Below, one piece after another: positions 63,224 through 64,000 of a stretch of DNA of 64,000 nt. Made by a program: the position numbers and the translations under genes. The notes beneath the pieces were generated by a model. It had not been told where the DNA came from. It worked only from the letters and a program-made list of their open reading frames with translations, and searched no databases. Numbering within the stretch: position 1 is the first letter of the stretch; the number at the start of each line of letters is the position of its first letter. The stretch is from Coleophoma eucalyptorum (Eukaryota; Ascomycota; Leotiomycetes; Helotiales; Dermateaceae): positions 1-64,000 of the forward strand of contig JALRME010000074.1 of NCBI GenBank assembly GCA_026120035.1, written 5' to 3'.

Positions 63224-63606
63224 TGCCTCTTTAAAACCTAGGATCGGTCTAATATTCGAAAGCATATAAATAAGGTCTATAGCTAGTAGAGAGTAAAGGA
63301 CCAAGAAAGCTTTACTTTTGTACGAATGTAATTATAGTTTAAGAATAGTAAGGAGCGATATTAGGTAGTAGATAAAAATACTATTATTACTACTACTACT
63401 ACTGCCTAGTCTAGTTATATTATAGATAGTTAAGCCTAAAGGTTACTAGGTTTGATTTTCTCCGTCGGATAGCTTAAATCAATACTAATCTATCTATTTT
63501 AGCTTTGTACGAAAAGATTGAGTAGGAAATCCAATAGTAGAAAGCCTAGGTCTAGTAGTATAGGCTAACTCTACTCTCCTAGCTAGCTATAGTTAAGTTA
63601 GACCCT
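63224..63606. other. AT-rich spacer
   Basis: No gene seen. A short run of tta/cta trinucleotides lies at about 63380-63402. Confidence 0.4.
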
Positions 63607-63800
63607 AACGTTAGAATCCCCTAATTACGGCGTAATTAGGTTTTTTTCCTATACAAAAAATGTCGGTATACGGTCTTAGCGAGAAAACCTAATTATATCG
63701 TAATTAGATTCTAGGGTTAATCTTTATTCTTCTTATTTCATCTTATTTCGTACGAACCACGATAGTAAATCAATTGGAACATTAAGCTAAACTAATTCCC
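63607..63800. repeat. Related repeat, variant family, interrupted copy
   Basis: It starts TAACGTTAGAATCCCC and shares with the other copies the TTAGGGTTAAT-like block, TTTCGTACGAAC, GATAGTAAATCAAT and AATTCCCTAA. The palindromes differ (AATTACGGCGTAATT, AATTATATCGTAATT). It is cut off after AATTCCCTAA by copy 3, so copy 3 appears to be inserted into it. Confidence 0.65.
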
Positions 63801-64000
63801 TAACGTTATTATCCCTCGGTTGTTTATCAACCGAGAAAATTTTATATACAAAAATTATAAGTACGTAAGCTTAACAAAAAAACCCGGTCGTTAGCAACCG
63901 AGAGTTAGGGTTAACTTAGGGTTAATATTTTATTTGTTTAATCTCTCTCTATTTCGTACGAACAAAGATGGTAAATCAATCAAAAGATCTAGCTTAGGTA
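63801..64000. repeat. Dispersed repeat copy 3, truncated by the window end
   Basis: The first 200 bp match copies 1 and 2, with transition differences only where I compared. It follows AATTCCC of the variant copy directly, indicating nested insertion at a TAA target. Confidence 0.75.

Overview
The window is nuclear DNA of a filamentous ascomycete (Pezizomycotina). The evidence is many short GT-AG introns (about 40-70 nt), Zn2Cys6 regulators, a Clr5-domain protein, a PTH11-like rhodopsin-fold membrane protein, a CYP505-type P450-reductase fusion, and relics with TGG-to-stop and CAG/CAA-to-stop changes of the kind left by repeat-induced point mutation (RIP). Gene-rich blocks alternate with AT-rich, relic-filled spacers, as in subtelomeric or accessory fungal chromosome regions. 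Exon joins were worked out by hand from splice signals and reading-frame continuity.

Layout. 0.5-8.3 kb: a Clr5-domain protein (-), a doubtful small gene (+) and a complete seven-exon MFS sugar transporter (-) with one GC-AG intron. 9.4-21.7 kb: an aromatic-catabolism block with a self-sufficient CYP505-like P450 (+), a Zn2Cys6 regulator (+), a second regulator-like ORF with no DNA-binding domain and no start codon (-), fumarylacetoacetase (-) and, divergently, homogentisate 1,2-dioxygenase (+). No maleylacetoacetate isomerase is present. 21.9-30 kb: a DUF3176-like membrane protein, an orphan zinc-cluster exon fused to an SDR pseudogene, and a rhodopsin-domain membrane protein.

30-45 kb: a block rich in flavoenzymes. 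It holds a secreted BBE-type oxidase, a GMC oxidoreductase, a flavin-dependent halogenase, a decayed FAD-monooxygenase, indoleamine 2,3-dioxygenase, a divergent kynureninase, a kinase relic and a Zn2Cys6 regulator. Palindromic TCGGCCGA boxes occur both in the halogenase promoter and, as a 34-bp tandem array, between IDO and kynureninase. The enzymes together suggest tryptophan to N-formylkynurenine/kynurenine to an anthranilate-type product, plus halogenation. This is the best candidate for an undescribed pathway in the window. No NRPS or PKS backbone gene is present.

46-59 kb: a secreted tannase/feruloyl-esterase-family enzyme, an Ayr1-like SDR divergent from a zinc-finger-less regulator, a broken GH3 beta-glucosidase, a GPI-anchored secreted protein and a Zn2Cys6 regulator. 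59-64 kb: a RIP-damaged nucleoside-phosphorylase relic, then AT-rich DNA with four related, partly nested dispersed repeats.
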